This document shows, in pieces, positions 17,319 to 26,004 of a stretch of DNA of 64,000 nt. Source of the stretch: Paludibacteraceae bacterium. Lineage in GTDB: Bacteria; Bacteroidota; Bacteroidia; Bacteroidales; Paludibacteraceae. Within the stretch, counting starts at the first letter, position 1, and every line of letters begins with the position of its first letter. Made by a program: the position numbers and the translations under genes. The notes under the pieces were generated by a model that saw only the letters and a program-made list of their open reading frames with translations, searched no databases and had not been told where the DNA came from. The stretch covers positions 1 through 64,000 of the forward strand of contig JAGALP010000009.1 of assembly GCA_017625155.1 (NCBI GenBank), given 5' to 3'.

Positions 17319-17777
17319 TTAGTTATTTTTCTTCTTTGCTGTAAAGCTAAACTCTTTTTGCAGTTTGTCTTTGAACATGCCCAGCACGAGGTAGTAGAGT
17401 GCCATAGCGCAGAGTGCTATCGTGCCTAATACAGCCTCTCTCTTTGCCTCATCGCCTAATAGCCCTGTCGCCCTATCGCCCATTGCCAATAGCCCATTGC
17501 CTACAAACATCACTGCCAACATCACAAAGAATGGTAACAGATATGCCAATACCACCGCTTTCCATCCCATCTTCTGCTGCACCATTACTTCCACCTCATC
17601 GCCCACAGCCCATTGCTCATCGCCTAAAAGAACAACTGTCATCTCCTTCTCCGCACTTTCTGCGCTGGCGCACATGGCTTTGGCTTTGCATGAGGCGCAT
17701 GCGCTTGTTTGCACGATACGCACGAGGGCGGTTCCGTCCTCATTCAACGCGACTATTATGCCGTCATGTTTGATCAT
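17319..17777 (-). CDS. rseC: RseC/MucC-like membrane protein
   Basis: 152 residues. The N-terminal cytoplasmic part has the Cys cluster C-A-S-C-K-A-K-A-M-C of the RseC family, then two membrane helices (about 80-100 and 120-140). In Bacteroidota this family precedes rnfB and is thought to help the Rnf/Rsx complex; in gammaproteobacteria it acts with SoxR reduction or sigma-E. The open frame extends upstream but the promoter at 17803-17833 fixes the start near 17777. The coding sequence carries repeated GGCGATGAG words (e.g. 17446-17459, minus strand) shared with two other genes in the window. Confidence 0.82.
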   Translation of the reverse strand: MIKHDGIIVALNEDGTALVRIVQTSACASCKAKAMCASAESAEKEMTVVLLGDEQWAVGDEVEVMVQQKMGWKAVVLAYLLPFFVMLAVMFVGNGLLAMGDRATGLLGDEAKREAVLGTIALCAMALYYLVLGMFKDKLQKEFSFTAKKKNN

Positions 17778-17802
17778 CTCTCTTTGCTTTGCAAAAAACG
17801 CG

Positions 17803-17833
17803 CAAAGGTACGAAAAATATGCGACATATGCAA
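17803..17833 (-). promoter_or_regulatory. Promoter of rseC-rnfBCDGEA operon
   Basis: On the minus strand TTG (17831-17833), 20 nt, TACCTTTG (17803-17810). Confidence 0.7.
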
Positions 17834-18056
17834 GTGCAAACGAGTATTTTTTAAAAAAAAGATGATAAATCAAATCTATCTCATTCTGCTTTATTGCTTA
17901 CAACAAGCTCGCTTGCTAGGAGGCAATAATATGGAATGACAGGTGCAAACGGATTTTTGAAAAAGAACGAGTGTATTGGAGCATAGTCTGCGCAGCTTCC
18001 TATCAGCGCCACGCGCTGTTCATTATCCCAAAATAGCAAAAAAAATGATTCTTTTC
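17834..18056. other. Intergenic region between rnf and thiL
   Basis: No gene is supported. It contains a short GC-rich palindromic stretch (GCGCCACGCGC near 18006) and no recognised riboswitch. The two divergent promoters lie at its ends. Confidence 0.45.
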
Positions 18057-18087
18057 TTGCATACTTCGTATTTTTTTTGTACCTTTG
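18057..18087 (+). promoter_or_regulatory. Promoter of thiL
   Basis: TTG 18057-18059, 20 nt, TACCTTTG 18080-18087. The leader is built of repeated AATTCAAA/AATTCATA words. Confidence 0.7.
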
Positions 18088-18140
18088 CGCACTTAATATG
18101 TGTGATTAAAAATTCATAATTCAAAATTCAAAATTACTCA

Positions 18141-19169
18141 ATGACAAAAACTGAGATTTCTACATTAGGCGAATTTGGACTAATCAAACACCTTACAAAA
18201 GACATCAAGCATAGCCAACCCTCCACCCAAAAAGGCATAGGGGACGATGCGGCTGTGCTTAATTTCAAGGATAAACGTACCCTTGTCACTACCGACCTCC
18301 TGCTCGAAGGCATACACTTCAACCTCGAATATGTGCCTCTCAAGCATCTCGGTTACAAGGCGGCTGTTGTCAATTTCTCCGACATCTACGCTATGAACGC
18401 TACGCCCACGCAAATTACTGTTTCTTTGGGAATTAGCAAACGCTTCTCCGTAGAAGACCTTGAAGAATTGTATAGCGGTATTCGCCTCGCTTGCGAACGC
18501 TACAACGTCGATCTCGTGGGTGGCGACACCTGCGCTTCTATGACGGGACTCACCATCTCTATCACTTGCCTTGGCACAGCAGCAGCCAAAGAAATCGTCT
18601 ATCGCAATGGAGCTAAAGTCAACGACCTCATCTGCGTTACGGGTAATCTCGGAACCGCATACATGGGTCTGCAACTACTTGAACGTGAACGCATTGTCAT
18701 GCAAGCCAACGAGAACGCCACCCCTGCATTTGAAGGTAAAGAATATTTACTTGAACGACAACTCAAACCCGAAGCACGCCGCGATATTATTGCTCAACTT
18801 CGTGAAGCTGGTATCAAACCAACCGCCATGATGGACATCTCCGACGGACTTAGCAGCGAACTCATGCATATCTGCACCCAGTCCAATGTAGGTTGCTCTA
18901 TCTATGAGGATAAGCTGCCAATCGACTACCAAGCTGCAGCCCTCGCCGAGGAGATGAACCTCAACATCGTAACCTGTGCCCTCAACGGCGGCGAAGACTA
19001 CGAGCTGCTATTCACCTGTAGTTTAGATAATTACGAAAAACTCATCCCATTGGAGGATGTTTACCTCATCGGTCATATCACCAAGCCCAAATACGGCATC
19101 AACCTCATCGGCCGCAACGGAGAAGAGATTGCCCTCCAAGCCCAAGGATGGAACGCATTTAAACAATAA
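18141..19169 (+). CDS. thiL: Thiamine-monophosphate kinase
   Basis: 342 residues, an AIR-synthase/PurM-fold enzyme making thiamine diphosphate from thiamine phosphate with ATP. Motifs are GIGDDAAVL, LVTTDLLLEGIHF, VNFSDIYAMNATP, VGGDTCAS, DISDGLSSE and NGGEDYELLF. Length and start are standard. Only a 10-nt-unit tandem repeat separates it from the glycosyltransferase cluster, so the two may be cotranscribed although the functions are unrelated. Confidence 0.94.
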   Translation: MTKTEISTLGEFGLIKHLTKDIKHSQPSTQKGIGDDAAVLNFKDKRTLVTTDLLLEGIHFNLEYVPLKHLGYKAAVVNFSDIYAMNATPTQITVSLGISKRFSVEDLEELYSGIRLACERYNVDLVGGDTCASMTGLTISITCLGTAAAKEIVYRNGAKVNDLICVTGNLGTAYMGLQLLERERIVMQANENATPAFEGKEYLLERQLKPEARRDIIAQLREAGIKPTAMMDISDGLSSELMHICTQSNVGCSIYEDKLPIDYQAAALAEEMNLNIVTCALNGGEDYELLFTCSLDNYEKLIPLEDVYLIGHITKPKYGINLIGRNGEEIALQAQGWNAFKQ

Positions 19170-19208
19170 CAACTCTACACAATTCTACACAACACTACAC
19201 AACGTCAC
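19170..19208. repeat. Tandem 10-nt words before the glycosyltransferase
   Basis: Four units of ACAA + six bases (CTCTAC, TTCTAC, CACTAC, CGTCAC) fill almost the whole gap between thiL and the next start. Confidence 0.65.
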
Positions 19209-19211
19209 ACC

Positions 19212-20345
19212 ATGCACATCGTCATCCTCGGAACAGCATATCCCTTCCGTGGCGGTTTAGCCACTTTCAACGAACGTCTTGCACGCCAACTGCAAGCGGA
19301 AGGACACACGGTGGAAGTCATCACTTTCACCCTGCAGTATCCGTCTTTCCTCTTCCCTGGCAAAACGCAATACTCCACCGAGAAAGCGCCTACTGACCTA
19401 CGAATCAGCCAGCAAGTCCATTCCTGCAACCCATTCAATTGGATAAAAGTCGGTCGCCGTATCCGCAAGATGCAACCCGATATGCTCATCACATGCTATT
19501 GGATGGCATTCTTCGCTCCTTGCTATGGCATGATTCAGCGCATTATCCAACGCAACGGAAAGACACGCTGTATTGCATTGGTGCACAATATGATACCGCA
19601 CGAACCGAGTATTCTTGACAAACTCTTTGCACCATTCTTCGTGCGCCATACCGATGGCTTCGTGGCACTCTCCGAGAGCGTTGTGCAAGATATCAACCGC
19701 TTTGACCACGGCACCAAGCCAAAAACCTCATACCCTCACCCTATCTACGACCACTATGGCGAACAGATGAGCAAGGAGGAGGCATGCCAAGCACTCCACC
19801 TCGCACCAAAAAACCAATACATGCTCTTCTTCGGCTTAGTACGTGCATACAAGGGACTTGACCTCTTGTTAGATGCCTTTGGCAAAGTCAAAGACCAATT
19901 GCCTAATTTGCAACTGATTATCGCGGGCGAGTTTTACGAAGATGAAGACAAGTACCGCGCACAAATAGCCAATAACGGTTTGACAGATAGAGTAATCATC
20001 AAGAACGAGTTTATAGCGGATGCAGACCTGCGCAAGTATTTCGGAGCAGCCGACCTAATAGTCCAACCATACAAATCTGCCACACAGAGTGGCGTAACGC
20101 AAGTGGCTTTCCATTTCGAGAAACCCATGCTTGTAACCAATGTTGGCGGATTGGGTGAGATAGTCCACGACCACAAGATGGGCTATGCCGTCGAACCTAA
20201 CGCCGAAGCCATTGCCCAAGCCCTCACCGACTACTACACCCACAACCGCCAAGCCGACTACACAACCTATCTTATAAAAGAGAAAGATAAGTATTCGTGG
20301 TCAAGATTAGCAGAATCTTTTGTAACAATATACAACAATATATGA
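19212..20345 (+). CDS. Glycosyltransferase family 4
   Basis: 377 residues, a GT-B glycosyltransferase. Motifs are YPFRGGLATFNERLARQL in the N-terminal acceptor domain; YMLFFGLVRAYKGLDLLLDAF and QSGVTQVAFHFEKPMLVTNVGGLGEIV in the C-terminal nucleotide-sugar domain (the E-rich end replaced by SATQSGV). It would transfer a sugar in surface-polysaccharide or lipid-linked glycan synthesis at the cytoplasmic membrane. The stop overlaps the KdsC-like start (ATGA). The specific sugar cannot be told. Confidence 0.87.
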   Translation: MHIVILGTAYPFRGGLATFNERLARQLQAEGHTVEVITFTLQYPSFLFPGKTQYSTEKAPTDLRISQQVHSCNPFNWIKVGRRIRKMQPDMLITCYWMAFFAPCYGMIQRIIQRNGKTRCIALVHNMIPHEPSILDKLFAPFFVRHTDGFVALSESVVQDINRFDHGTKPKTSYPHPIYDHYGEQMSKEEACQALHLAPKNQYMLFFGLVRAYKGLDLLLDAFGKVKDQLPNLQLIIAGEFYEDEDKYRAQIANNGLTDRVIIKNEFIADADLRKYFGAADLIVQPYKSATQSGVTQVAFHFEKPMLVTNVGGLGEIVHDHKMGYAVEPNAEAIAQALTDYYTHNRQADYTTYLIKEKDKYSWSRLAESFVTIYNNI

Positions 20346-20842
20346 AAGACGTAAAACTTTTCCTCACCGACGTGGACGGTTGTATGACCGACGGAGGTAT
20401 GTACTACACCGCCAGCGGTGATGAGTTCAAACGCTTTTGCGTACATGACGGTATGGGTATCGTCTTGCTCCGCAAGGCAGGTATTCCGTGTGGTATTCTC
20501 ACCAGCGAGAAAACGCTCATCGGACTAAAACGTGGCGAGAAGTTGGGCTTAGAATACATTTACACAGGCGTAGGTCAAGTGGTGGACGGACTCAAACAAA
20601 CGAAACTCGACATTGCCCGCGAGATTTGTGCCGAGTTGGGTATCACATTAGAAAATGTCTGCTTTGTAGGCGATGATGTCAATGACCTTGACCTCTTGCA
20701 ACATGCAGGTGTAGCCGCTTGTCCAGCCAACGCAGTGGACGTAGTAAAGAATGTGCCAGGCATTATTCATCTAACCAAAAAAGGTGGCGACGGTGCCATC
20801 CGCGAACTCTGCGAAATGATTCTCGCCGCTAAAAAAGCATAA
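20342..20842 (+). CDS. kdsC: KdsC-like HAD phosphatase
   Basis: 166 residues, a compact HAD enzyme without cap domain. Motif I is FLTDVDGCMTDG with nucleophile D10 and D12; motif II is LTSE; motif III/IV is FVGDDVNDLDLL. It matches 3-deoxy-manno-octulosonate-8-phosphate phosphatase (Kdo synthesis for lipopolysaccharide). The related YrbI-type domain for nonulosonic acids is the alternative, given the glycan context. The ATG at 20342 overlaps the upstream stop; the longer frame lies inside the glycosyltransferase. Confidence 0.82.
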   Translation: MKDVKLFLTDVDGCMTDGGMYYTASGDEFKRFCVHDGMGIVLLRKAGIPCGILTSEKTLIGLKRGEKLGLEYIYTGVGQVVDGLKQTKLDIAREICAELGITLENVCFVGDDVNDLDLLQHAGVAACPANAVDVVKNVPGIIHLTKKGGDGAIRELCEMILAAKKA

Positions 20843-20905
20843 GTGAATATCGGTGAGATGCACCCACAGCTTTTAGATTATAACCTTTCAACGATAAACT
20901 AAGGA

Positions 20906-21619
20906 ATGTATAACATCGCAGTCATATTAGCAGGAGGTATTGGTGCACGTGTCGGAGGTACGTTGCCAAAGCAATTATTGCCCCTCGCTGACGGTCGATC
21001 GGTATTGGAGCATGCAGTCAGTGCTTTTGAGCAAGCAGATTGCATTGATGAAGTGTGCATTGTGATGCACCCCGACTATATCATGCATGCCGAACAAATG
21101 CTACTTGCCAACGCATGGCAAAAAGTTCGCCACATCATCCCAGGAGGCAAAGAACGCTGGGAATCCAGTGTGAATGCGATTAGATTATTAGGCGATAAGG
21201 CGATGAGGCAATCAGGCGATGAGGTAAACCTGCTGCTGCACGACGCAGCAAGACCATTCGTGAGTCAAGAAATTATATCCAACGTCTGCCAAGCCCTCGA
21301 AGAGCACGAAGCAGTAGTAGTAGCTATACCTTCCACAGATACAGTTTATGAGATGAAAGACGGTAAGGTGGCTCGTATTCCAAACCGCGCTACCATCATG
21401 CGTGCGCAAACGCCACAGGCCTTTCGCCTGCCATTAATTGCCGAGGCATACGCCAAGGCATTGGGGGTAACCGACCTTAGCACCGCAACCTGCGCCACGG
21501 CTCATCTCCCCGCTACAGATGATTGTGGTATCGTGCATGAGCACATGCATGAGGTACCCATCTACATTGTAGAGGGCGAAGAACAAAACAAGAAAATAAC
21601 ATTCAAAGAAGATATATAA
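20906..21619 (+). CDS. IspD/TarI-type cytidylyltransferase
   Basis: 237 residues. N-terminal nucleotide-binding loop LAGGIGARVGGTLPKQLLPL, LLHDAARPFV, and TIMRAQTPQAFRLPL are shared by IspD and ribitol-phosphate (TarI) cytidylyltransferases. The LAGG form of the loop and the neighbours (LicD and a second cytidylyltransferase) favour a role in a CDP-activated polyol for surface polymers. A true MEP-pathway IspD remains possible. An internal stretch (21188-21209 onward) repeats GGCGATRAGG words, giving LLGDKAMRQSGDEV; this looks like a small in-frame insertion. Confidence 0.75.
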   Translation: MYNIAVILAGGIGARVGGTLPKQLLPLADGRSVLEHAVSAFEQADCIDEVCIVMHPDYIMHAEQMLLANAWQKVRHIIPGGKERWESSVNAIRLLGDKAMRQSGDEVNLLLHDAARPFVSQEIISNVCQALEEHEAVVVAIPSTDTVYEMKDGKVARIPNRATIMRAQTPQAFRLPLIAEAYAKALGVTDLSTATCATAHLPATDDCGIVHEHMHEVPIYIVEGEEQNKKITFKEDI

Positions 21620-21620
21620 C

Positions 21621-23075
21621 ATGAACAACAAGAATTTCTGCATGAGTTCCTACTTGGCTTTCCGCTACATTGAGCGTGAAGGCATGGACTTTTACGAAGG
21701 ACTTCATCACGAAAATATACCTCTGCCTAATCCTGAGCAGTTAACCTACGTGCATACAGCTGAGGACATCGACAAAGCCATTCAAAAAGTCTTTGATTCG
21801 TTCAAAGGCGAGAAACTGGGTATCTGCCTTTCTGGTGGTATGGACTCTGCTATCTTAGCATCCTATATGCACGGTTGCGATGCCTATACTTTCCGTTTCT
21901 TAGGTGGCGAATATCAAAAAGAAGAATTGGCTCGTGCAGAGTATTATGCGAAGTATTACGGACTAAACCTCCACTATGTGGACATAGATTGGCATACTGT
22001 AGAGCAATATCTGCCTATTGTAATGCGCAAGAAGAACGCCCCTGTTCATTCTATCGAACCACAACTTTATCAGGCAGCCCTACAAGCCAAAGCAGATGGC
22101 GTCACCCATATGATTATAGGTGACTGTAGCGACGTCTTATTTGGAGGATTAGATCAATTATTATCAAAAGATTGGAAATTTAATGATTTCAAGAAACGAT
22201 ACACATTCCTTGATCCTACTATTGTATTGAAAAATCCTGTAGATATGTCGTATCTATTTGAGCCATACAAGCAAGGAGAAAATATTGATTTCCAACGTTT
22301 TTTGTTGGACATATACGATATTGAATCTAGTAGTTCCTACTATAACGCTTTCTTGGCTGCAGATATTCCATATACCGACCCTTACGCTCTACTCCGCATG
22401 GCAGATGCTTTGGATTTGACTCGTGTACGCAATGGCGAATCCAAGTATCTTATCCGCGAACTGATGCAGATAAAATACCCTGAGATTCCTGTGCCAAATA
22501 AAGTACCTATGCCTCGCCCCGTAGATGCATACTTCAAAGATTGGCAAGGTCCTACTCGCCCAGAATTCCGTCGCGATATTGACCTGACCCAACTCACAGG
22601 CAATCAGAAATGGCAATTGTACTGCCTTGAGCAATTCCTCAATATATACGAGCCAATCACTATCGGCTATACGACAGGCGTATATGACCTATTCCACATT
22701 GGTCACCTCAATCTACTACGCAAAGCCAAAGCGCAATGCGACTACTTGATTGTTGGCGTTTCCACCGATGAATTGGTTAGTTACAAGCACAAGCATGCAG
22801 TCATTCCATTTGAAGAGCGCAAGGAAATTGTCGGCGCAATTCAGTATGTAGATGAGGTAGTAACACAAGAGAATATGAACAAGATGGAAGCATGGGAGAA
22901 ATACCATTTCAACGTTATGTTCGTAGGCGATGATTGGAAAGGTACCGACAAATGGAACAAAATAGAAGCCGACCTCAATGCTGTAGGAGCAAAGGTAGTA
23001 TATTTCCCTTACACCAAAGGCACATCTAGCACCCTTATCAACGAGACATTGCACAAATTAAGAGGAGAAAAATAA
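21621..23075 (+). CDS. Asparagine-synthase-like / cytidylyltransferase fusion
   Basis: 484 residues with two domains. Residues about 1-330 resemble the ATP-pyrophosphatase half of asparagine synthetase (PP-loop LSGGMDSA at 70-77; GDCSDVLFGGLDQLL near 168-181), but the N-terminal glutaminase domain is missing. Residues about 345-480 are a glycerol-3-phosphate-type cytidylyltransferase (GYTTGVYDLFHIGHLNLL with HIGH at 359-362; VGVSTDEL; VGDDWKGTDKWN; KGTSSTLI near the end). The first half would adenylate and amidate a carboxylate, the second would make a CDP-alcohol; the combined product is unknown. It lies 1 nt after the previous gene and directly abuts licD. Confidence 0.85.
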   Translation: MNNKNFCMSSYLAFRYIEREGMDFYEGLHHENIPLPNPEQLTYVHTAEDIDKAIQKVFDSFKGEKLGICLSGGMDSAILASYMHGCDAYTFRFLGGEYQKEELARAEYYAKYYGLNLHYVDIDWHTVEQYLPIVMRKKNAPVHSIEPQLYQAALQAKADGVTHMIIGDCSDVLFGGLDQLLSKDWKFNDFKKRYTFLDPTIVLKNPVDMSYLFEPYKQGENIDFQRFLLDIYDIESSSSYYNAFLAADIPYTDPYALLRMADALDLTRVRNGESKYLIRELMQIKYPEIPVPNKVPMPRPVDAYFKDWQGPTRPEFRRDIDLTQLTGNQKWQLYCLEQFLNIYEPITIGYTTGVYDLFHIGHLNLLRKAKAQCDYLIVGVSTDELVSYKHKHAVIPFEERKEIVGAIQYVDEVVTQENMNKMEAWEKYHFNVMFVGDDWKGTDKWNKIEADLNAVGAKVVYFPYTKGTSSTLINETLHKLRGEK

Positions 23076-23864
23076 ATGGAAGATTTGTCACGCTATAATC
23101 CAGAGGGCTCTACGCTTCGTAGAGCACAATTGCGGATGTTAGAGATATTGAAAGTGGTAGATGCTATATGTGCCAAACACGGTATCCAATACACACTTGA
23201 TGGTGGTACACTATTAGGAGCTGTTAGACATGGTGGTTTTATCCCATGGGACGATGATATTGATATCAATGTAACAAGAGAAGACTTAGCAAAACTGCGT
23301 AAGATTCTCCCCCGCGAACTCCCATCTCATTTGGTTTATCAAGACTATTTTACGGATCCATACTATCCCACCCTCATAGCCAAAGTGCGAGAAAAAGATT
23401 CATATATGTATGAAGAACCTTGTACTGATAAACTCAAAGAAAAAGGGATATTCATTGACATTATTCCTATCGAAGAAATCCCCAATCTAGCGTGGAAAGC
23501 AAAATTGGATTATTGGTACGGACACTGTTTGCGTGGTATCCACCATTATGCAGACACCAAAGATACCATACTTTCATGGATTGTTCTTCCCTTTGCATGG
23601 GGACTCACCGTTCTAACACGCTTTATCAATAAGTTCCGCCATATAGACCAATTAGCGCACGTATATGGATGGTACGCCTACAATGGTTTTTCTAAAAAAG
23701 ATTACTATCCTATTAAGCGTATGTCTTTTGAGGGATTTCAAGTATGCGTACCTAATAATCCTGATGCCGTGCTTACAGCCCTTTTTGGTGACTATATGCA
23801 AATACCAGCAGAAGATAAACGTAGAGTACATAGTTCAAAAATAGAGTTTTATAGCGAGCGATGA
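23076..23864 (+). CDS. licD: LicD family phosphotransferase
   Basis: 262 residues. Core motif LDGGTLLGAVRHGGFIPWDDDIDI at about residues 41-64 (shown in parts: GGTLLGAVRHGGF, WDDDIDI), with catalytic Asp residues of the nucleotidyltransferase-like fold. LicD enzymes move phosphocholine or related phospho-alcohols from CDP to glycans. A hydrophobic stretch near residues 170-185 may associate with the membrane. The ATG directly follows the stop of the fusion gene, and its stop overlaps the next glycosyltransferase, so the CDP-donor enzyme and this transferase are tightly coupled. Confidence 0.87.
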   Translation: MEDLSRYNPEGSTLRRAQLRMLEILKVVDAICAKHGIQYTLDGGTLLGAVRHGGFIPWDDDIDINVTREDLAKLRKILPRELPSHLVYQDYFTDPYYPTLIAKVREKDSYMYEEPCTDKLKEKGIFIDIIPIEEIPNLAWKAKLDYWYGHCLRGIHHYADTKDTILSWIVLPFAWGLTVLTRFINKFRHIDQLAHVYGWYAYNGFSKKDYYPIKRMSFEGFQVCVPNNPDAVLTALFGDYMQIPAEDKRRVHSSKIEFYSER

Positions 23865-25033
23865 ACCTAATCTATGTTACAGATAATTATGTAAATCCCT
23901 TATCAGGTGGAATAGCACGAATTTCCTATGTCATGGCTGAAGCACTTAGCCAACAGTTTGGGCACGTATGCTATTCCATTTATGCTACACCTGCGCAACA
24001 AACTACTCCCACAACTGTATTTGCAGAAACGCATCTTTGGCAGAACAAAGAAGAGTTCTGTTCTTGGATTAATTGTATCGGCGGAGGCATTGTCATTGTG
24101 CAAGCACCTTGCACTTTAGCGCAAGATATTTTCGACTGCGTACCAATACTTCCATCAATAAAAGTGGTCAATGTTTTTCATGGTGCACCTGGATTTGAAA
24201 TCATTCCACTTCGTTGGGAAATCATTAGGTATAGGTTAACACATGGTATAGAAACTCATTGGACATTGAAGCAAGCAGCTCTGCAATTGGCAATGATGGT
24301 GCTCCCAAAATCATGTTTCCTCAACAAACTACATTCCAAGTATGCCCGTCCCTATGGAAATACTCGTAAAATAGTAGTCTTGTCCCAAGAAGCAATTGAA
24401 AATTATCAATCTATTGCACAAGGAAGATTGAGTGACTTTATTGCCATTCCAAATGCCTGCTCTTTTGACAAGATAGAAATACCGCATGACAAACACCGAA
24501 ACAAGGAAGTGTTGGTAGTAGCTAGATTGGATGATTGGCACAAGCGCATTAGCGAAATTCTCTACATTTGGACAGACCTTCAAAAAGACCATCGCTTCTG
24601 CGATTGGGTGTTGCGCATAGTTGGTGATGGTATTGATGCGCCTTTCTATAAAGACTTTGTAAAGAACAAAAAACTCACAAACGTCATTTTTGAGGGACAA
24701 CAAAAACCATTACCCTATTACCAACAAGCAAGCATTTTTTTAGTAACATCTGCATGCGAAGGATTTTCTATGACTACTCTAGAAGCACAGCAATGTGGAT
24801 GTGTTCCTGTTGTGTATGATAGTTTTCCCACCGCACATGAATTGGTAACAGATGGAGAAAGTGGAATTCTGGTAAAGAACAACGATAGAGAAGCATTTGT
24901 AGAAAAATTAAAGCATCTGATGTTAGAAGAACAACTCCGCAAAGACATGAGTATTCAATGTGCTGAGTCAAGTCTCCGTTTCTCTGTCGAAAATGTAGCA
25001 ACTCTTTGGAATAATTTATTACAATCACTATGA
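23861..25033 (+). CDS. Glycosyltransferase family 4
   Basis: 390 residues. N-terminal NPLSGGIARISYVMAEAL; C-terminal donor domain with EVLVVARLDDWHKRISEILYIW, LRIVGDG, NVIFEGQQKPLPYYQQASIFLVTSACEGFSMTTLEAQQCGCVPVVYDS (shown here only as family context: ACEGFSMTTLEAQ is the E-x7-E type motif). Likely a retaining transferase in the same surface-glycan pathway. It overlaps licD by 4 nt and the next gene by 4 nt. Confidence 0.87.
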   Translation: MNLIYVTDNYVNPLSGGIARISYVMAEALSQQFGHVCYSIYATPAQQTTPTTVFAETHLWQNKEEFCSWINCIGGGIVIVQAPCTLAQDIFDCVPILPSIKVVNVFHGAPGFEIIPLRWEIIRYRLTHGIETHWTLKQAALQLAMMVLPKSCFLNKLHSKYARPYGNTRKIVVLSQEAIENYQSIAQGRLSDFIAIPNACSFDKIEIPHDKHRNKEVLVVARLDDWHKRISEILYIWTDLQKDHRFCDWVLRIVGDGIDAPFYKDFVKNKKLTNVIFEGQQKPLPYYQQASIFLVTSACEGFSMTTLEAQQCGCVPVVYDSFPTAHELVTDGESGILVKNNDREAFVEKLKHLMLEEQLRKDMSIQCAESSLRFSVENVATLWNNLLQSL

Positions 25034-25938
25034 AACTATCTATCATTATTTGTACATACAACCGCGCGAAATATATCCGTCCACTTTTAGAAAGTATTGT
25101 CGCGAATGATGTACCAAAACAAGAGTACGAGATTCTTTTGGTGGACAACAATTGTACGGATAACACCCGCGAGATTTGCAGTAATTTTGCTAACGATCAT
25201 TCAGATGTAATGTTTCGCTATACTATTGAACCTGAGCAAGGGCTTTCTGCTGCTCGCAATAAGGGTATCAAAGAGGCGAAAGGAAATATTCTGGTATATA
25301 TAGATGATGATGCAATAGTTGACATATGGTATCTACGAACTATCATAGAACACATGGATAGCAACCACAATTGCATGGCTTGTGGTGGTCCTATCATACC
25401 GCTCTACGAAACGGATGAACCTAAATGGATGAGCCATTGGACCAAAGAATTGCTGACTGCCTACATGTATTTTGGAGATAAAGAACGCGTCTATCCGGGG
25501 GAGCGTTATCCAGGAGGTGGCAATGCTGCATATCGAGCTCAAGTCTTCAGAGAAGTAGGGCTTTTCAATACCAATCTCGGTCGCAAGGGAGATAGTTTAA
25601 TGGGAGCAGAGGAGAAAGATATCTTTGATAAAATGCGCGCCAAAGGTTGGCGACCTATCTATTTGCCCCAAATGATTTTGCACCATATCATTCCACAAAA
25701 GAAATTAGAGCAAGATTACTTTGATAGACTCACGCTACAGATGGGAAAAAGCGAGCGTCAACGGACACTCGCAATTTCGAAATCTAAATATGCTACTCGC
25801 CTCTTTAAAGAAGGTATCAAATGGGGCGGAACGATTGTATTATGGTTCTATTTCCTGCTTATTTTGCAACCTCAGAAAGGGAACAAATTGATTTCCTTCC
25901 GCGCCAACGTAACCCGAGGCCTATTAGGATTGGAGTAA
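25030..25938 (+). CDS. Glycosyltransferase family 2
   Basis: 302 residues, GT-A fold. MKLSIIICTYNRAKYIRPLL at the start, LLVDNNCTDNT, the metal-binding DDD (VYIDDDAIVD, about residues 95-97), and PGGGNAAYRAQVFREVGLF for acceptor binding. A hydrophobic C-terminal segment (GGTIVLWFYFLLILQ) may anchor it. It is the last gene of the glycan cluster; 66 nt of unremarkable sequence follow before a converging gene. Confidence 0.88.
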   Translation: MKLSIIICTYNRAKYIRPLLESIVANDVPKQEYEILLVDNNCTDNTREICSNFANDHSDVMFRYTIEPEQGLSAARNKGIKEAKGNILVYIDDDAIVDIWYLRTIIEHMDSNHNCMACGGPIIPLYETDEPKWMSHWTKELLTAYMYFGDKERVYPGERYPGGGNAAYRAQVFREVGLFNTNLGRKGDSLMGAEEKDIFDKMRAKGWRPIYLPQMILHHIIPQKKLEQDYFDRLTLQMGKSERQRTLAISKSKYATRLFKEGIKWGGTIVLWFYFLLILQPQKGNKLISFRANVTRGLLGLE

Positions 25939-26004
25939 AAGGGAGTAGATTGCATGATAATTAATTTCACGATGGAGGTATAGATCTAAAGCACAATCAT
26001 ATCA

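Noticed and set aside
17834..18140. Possible thiamine riboswitch before thiL
   Set aside because: No TPP-element core sequence (CUGAGA-type) or matching stems could be found.
21188..21240. Frameshift in the cytidylyltransferase
   Set aside because: The repeat-like stretch keeps the frame and the protein continues with LLLHDAARPF, so it is an in-frame linker, not a break.
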